From an uncultured Collinsella sp. (lineage in GTDB: Bacteria; Actinomycetota; Coriobacteriia; Coriobacteriales; Coriobacteriaceae): a DNA stretch of 6,105 bases. How positions within the stretch are numbered: the first letter of the stretch is position 1; every line of letters begins with the position of its first letter. Below the pieces are notes generated by a model. It saw only the letters and a program-made list of their open reading frames with translations, searched no databases and was not told where the DNA came from. Both the position numbers and the translations under genes were made by a program. This document shows, piece by piece, positions 4,168-6,105 of this stretch. Location: positions 1 to 6,105 of the forward strand of contig CAJLAN010000108.1 in assembly GCA_905204635.1 (NCBI GenBank), written 5' to 3'.

Positions 4168-6105
4168 TCACAGTCTCTGGCATCGCATCGCAAAGCCATT
4201 CGCAGTCGGCGAGACGGTAATGTCGCCGTGTTCGATGGTGCACGTAAACACGCCGCCCGCTTCCTTAACGGCATCGATGCAGGCATCGGACGGATGGCCG
4301 TATCGATTCCCCTCGCCCGCGCTCGCGAGGGAAAGCTCGGGCTTCAGGACGTCCAGCAACTCACCATCAACTGAAACCTTGGAGCCGTGATGCCCGAGCT
4401 TAAGTACATCGATATCCCCCACCTCTTGCACGAATTCCCGTTCTTGGTCGAGCTCGACATCGCCGGTGAGGAGCATACGCAGGCCCTTGCCTTCCTGAAT
4501 ATAAGAGAGCAGCAGGACAAGCGAGTCCTCATTTCCCTCGCCATCCACGGACTCGAATGGCCACATCACGCGGGCGCAAAATGAGCCGATGTCGACCGCA
4601 TCTCCACGGCGCACCTGCCGATACTCCACGCCAGGTCGGTTCAATACCTCGGCAGGAGCATCCTCCAGCGCATCAGCCGCCACGGCAATCGTTCCGACCG
4701 AAAACTGTTCAAGCACGGCAGGCAAACCACCCCAGTGGTCCTCATCCCAATGCGTAACAAAGACGGCATCGATATGGTGCACGTTATTGCGAACCAACGC
4801 CGCTACCACGCGCTCGTCGAGCCCGCAGTCGACGAGCGCTACTGCGCCGCCCTCGCGGATAAGAATCGCATCGGCCTGGCCCACATCGAGTACCGTCACC
4901 GAAGGCGGAGCGAATCGATCCCAGTAGACGTATGGAATCGCAGCCATAAGCACCAGGCATGCAAGCCCCACCGCCATAGGACGTGCACGGGGACGCGGCC
5001 ACCAGACCAGCAGAACCGCCAGCAAAAACGGCACTAGGTAAATCCACAAGCTATCGGGCGGCACGCTCACGGATGCACCCGGCACGGCGGCAAACAGCTG
5101 CTCAAAGAACAGCGCGCAACGGGCGGCAATCATGGGCACAACGAGTGCCCAAGTCCGCAACGGTGCCACGAGCGAAAAGGGAACCAGCACGATGGACACA
5201 GCAAGCAGTACGCTCACCACCGGACCGATGACCGCATTTGCCAGCGGGGCAATGAGCGAGAACGTACCAAAGGCAGGAATAGTAATGGGGAGCGTCGCCA
5301 ACTGCGAGCACAGTGTGACGGAAAGCATACTGGCAATGCCCGATGGCACACCCAGCTCACCCAAAGCGTAGGTGGCGTACGGGCAAAAGCACAGGATGGC
5401 AAAGACGCTGGCACATGAAAGCTGAAAGCCCATCTCGAACAGCACCGTCGGCCGCAGTAGCACAAAGATGGACATGGTTGCGAAGAGTGCCGATGCGCCG
5501 TGCCGGCGACGCCCCGCGCCGTTTACGACAAGCGTCGTGAACACCATGCAGCACGCGCGCACGGCCGAGGGAGACGCGCCCGTAAAAGCAGCGTAGCCCA
5601 CAAGCGTTATCGCCAATATCGCCCGCTGAAGACCACGTGAGCACCGAGTCTTTTGCAATACACCCTCGATTACAAACCCCATGATAGCCAAATGGCTGCC
5701 CGAGACGGCGATAAGATGCGCCGTTCCCGTCACCGAAAACCAGTCGCCCGCCGGTTGGGCGCGCAGCTCGGCCGAACGACCGCAGACGACACCGGCTATG
5801 AGTGCACGCGCCGGGTCGGTCGCAGGCGCGATGGACGCAAGCAGCCCATTTCGCAGCCGAAGCAGCGGCCCCGGAGAGCCCTCATCGACCGACACAACTC
5901 GAACGGCTTTAACCTTGCGCACCTCGCCCCGGAGCACGCGCGATCGTCCATACGCTTCGTTCTCAAAACGTGAAACGCGACCGATAACACGCGCGTGCGT
6001 CCCTACCTTGAGCTCACGGTCACACGATAGGCGAACCGTTGCCAAGTTCTTACCGTCCGCGCGCGCCTCGCAGGTATAGGAATACACGTCGTCGTTTATG
6101 GATGG
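4168..6105 (-). CDS. comEC: ComEC/Rec2 family DNA-uptake channel protein (N-terminus outside window)
   Basis: 645 residues are visible, with the frame open to the right edge, so the start and probably the first membrane helices are missing. ComEC forms the inner-membrane channel for single-stranded DNA during natural transformation. Counting from the edge, an OB-like region spans about residues 10-65. The competence membrane domain follows (about 95-395), with the family motif LIAVSGSHLAI and many hydrophobic helices. A C-terminal metallo-beta-lactamase-like domain runs from about 402: VLDVGQADA, then THWDEDHWGG (about 451-460), TGDVE (about 547-551), LKLGHHGS and YGHP. The HxDxDH form is usual for ComEC, and the other ligand motifs are present, so nuclease activity on the non-transported strand is plausible. 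The TGA is at 4170-4168. Many non-transforming bacteria keep comEC, so competence is not proven. Confidence 0.93.
   Translation of the reverse strand, partial: PSINDDVYSYTCEARADGKNLATVRLSCDRELKVGTHARVIGRVSRFENEAYGRSRVLRGEVRKVKAVRVVSVDEGSPGPLLRLRNGLLASIAPATDPARALIAGVVCGRSAELRAQPAGDWFSVTGTAHLIAVSGSHLAIMGFVIEGVLQKTRCSRGLQRAILAITLVGYAAFTGASPSAVRACCMVFTTLVVNGAGRRRHGASALFATMSIFVLLRPTVLFEMGFQLSCASVFAILCFCPYATYALGELGVPSGIASMLSVTLCSQLATLPITIPAFGTFSLIAPLANAVIGPVVSVLLAVSIVLVPFSLVAPLRTWALVVPMIAARCALFFEQLFAAVPGASVSVPPDSLWIYLVPFLLAVLLVWWPRPRARPMAVGLACLVLMAAIPYVYWDRFAPPSVTVLDVGQADAILIREGGAVALVDCGLDERVVAALVRNNVHHIDAVFVTHWDEDHWGGLPAVLEQFSVGTIAVAADALEDAPAEVLNRPGVEYRQVRRGDAVDIGSFCARVMWPFESVDGEGNEDSLVLLLSYIQEGKGLRMLLTGDVELDQEREFVQEVGDIDVLKLGHHGSKVSVDGELLDVLKPELSLASAGEGNRYGHPSDACIDAVKEAGGVFTCTIEHGDITVSPTANGFAMRCQRL

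Noticed and set aside
4784..5973. Several plus- and minus-strand frames of 60-130 codons over comEC
   Set aside because: All are shadows of the long ComEC frame. They are Arg, Ser and Ala rich, with no ribosome binding sites or recognisable domains.

Overview
The window is G+C-rich bacterial chromosome. It carries a housekeeping block on the minus strand and a short, unrelated fragment on the plus strand at its left end. Read along the minus strand from right to left, the block is comEC (start outside the window), holA, rpsT, lepA, then a dusB-type tRNA dihydrouridine synthase gene. The comEC-holA-rpsT-lepA order is widespread in Gram-positive bacteria. The absence of the spore genes (gpr, spoIIP) that Firmicutes often carry between rpsT and lepA, the high G+C and the character of the fragments suggest a high-G+C gut actinobacterium, most likely a Coriobacteriia member such as Collinsella. 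That assignment is inference, not proof.

Layout: 1-308 (+) is the C-terminal end of a nicotinate phosphoribosyltransferase gene (pncB). 345-about 455 (+) is a well-started N-terminal fragment of what looks like a family 31 glycoside hydrolase. At about 434-455 it runs head-on into the truncated 3' part of dusB (minus; intact portion about 434-814). lepA (819-2630), rpsT (2727-2993), holA (3127-4089) and comEC (4168 to beyond 6105) follow, all on the minus strand.

Control elements visible are a strong intrinsic terminator after rpsT (2656-2690), an extended -10 promoter and a structured leader before rpsT, a promoter candidate before holA, and a -10-like box so close to the lepA ATG that lepA may be read from a leaderless mRNA. 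dusB lies 4 bases after lepA and is probably translationally coupled to it.

The genes cover DNA uptake (ComEC), the clamp-loader delta subunit (HolA), ribosome assembly and function (bS20, EF4/LepA), tRNA modification (Dus) and NAD salvage (PncB). I see no undescribed defence, mobile or biosynthetic system, no CRISPR, no tRNA or rRNA and no insertion sequence. The one truly anomalous spot is the junction at about 434-455, where two unrelated genes on opposite strands are both cut within the same stretch of about 10-20 bases. It is either an assembly chimera or a real rearrangement breakpoint.
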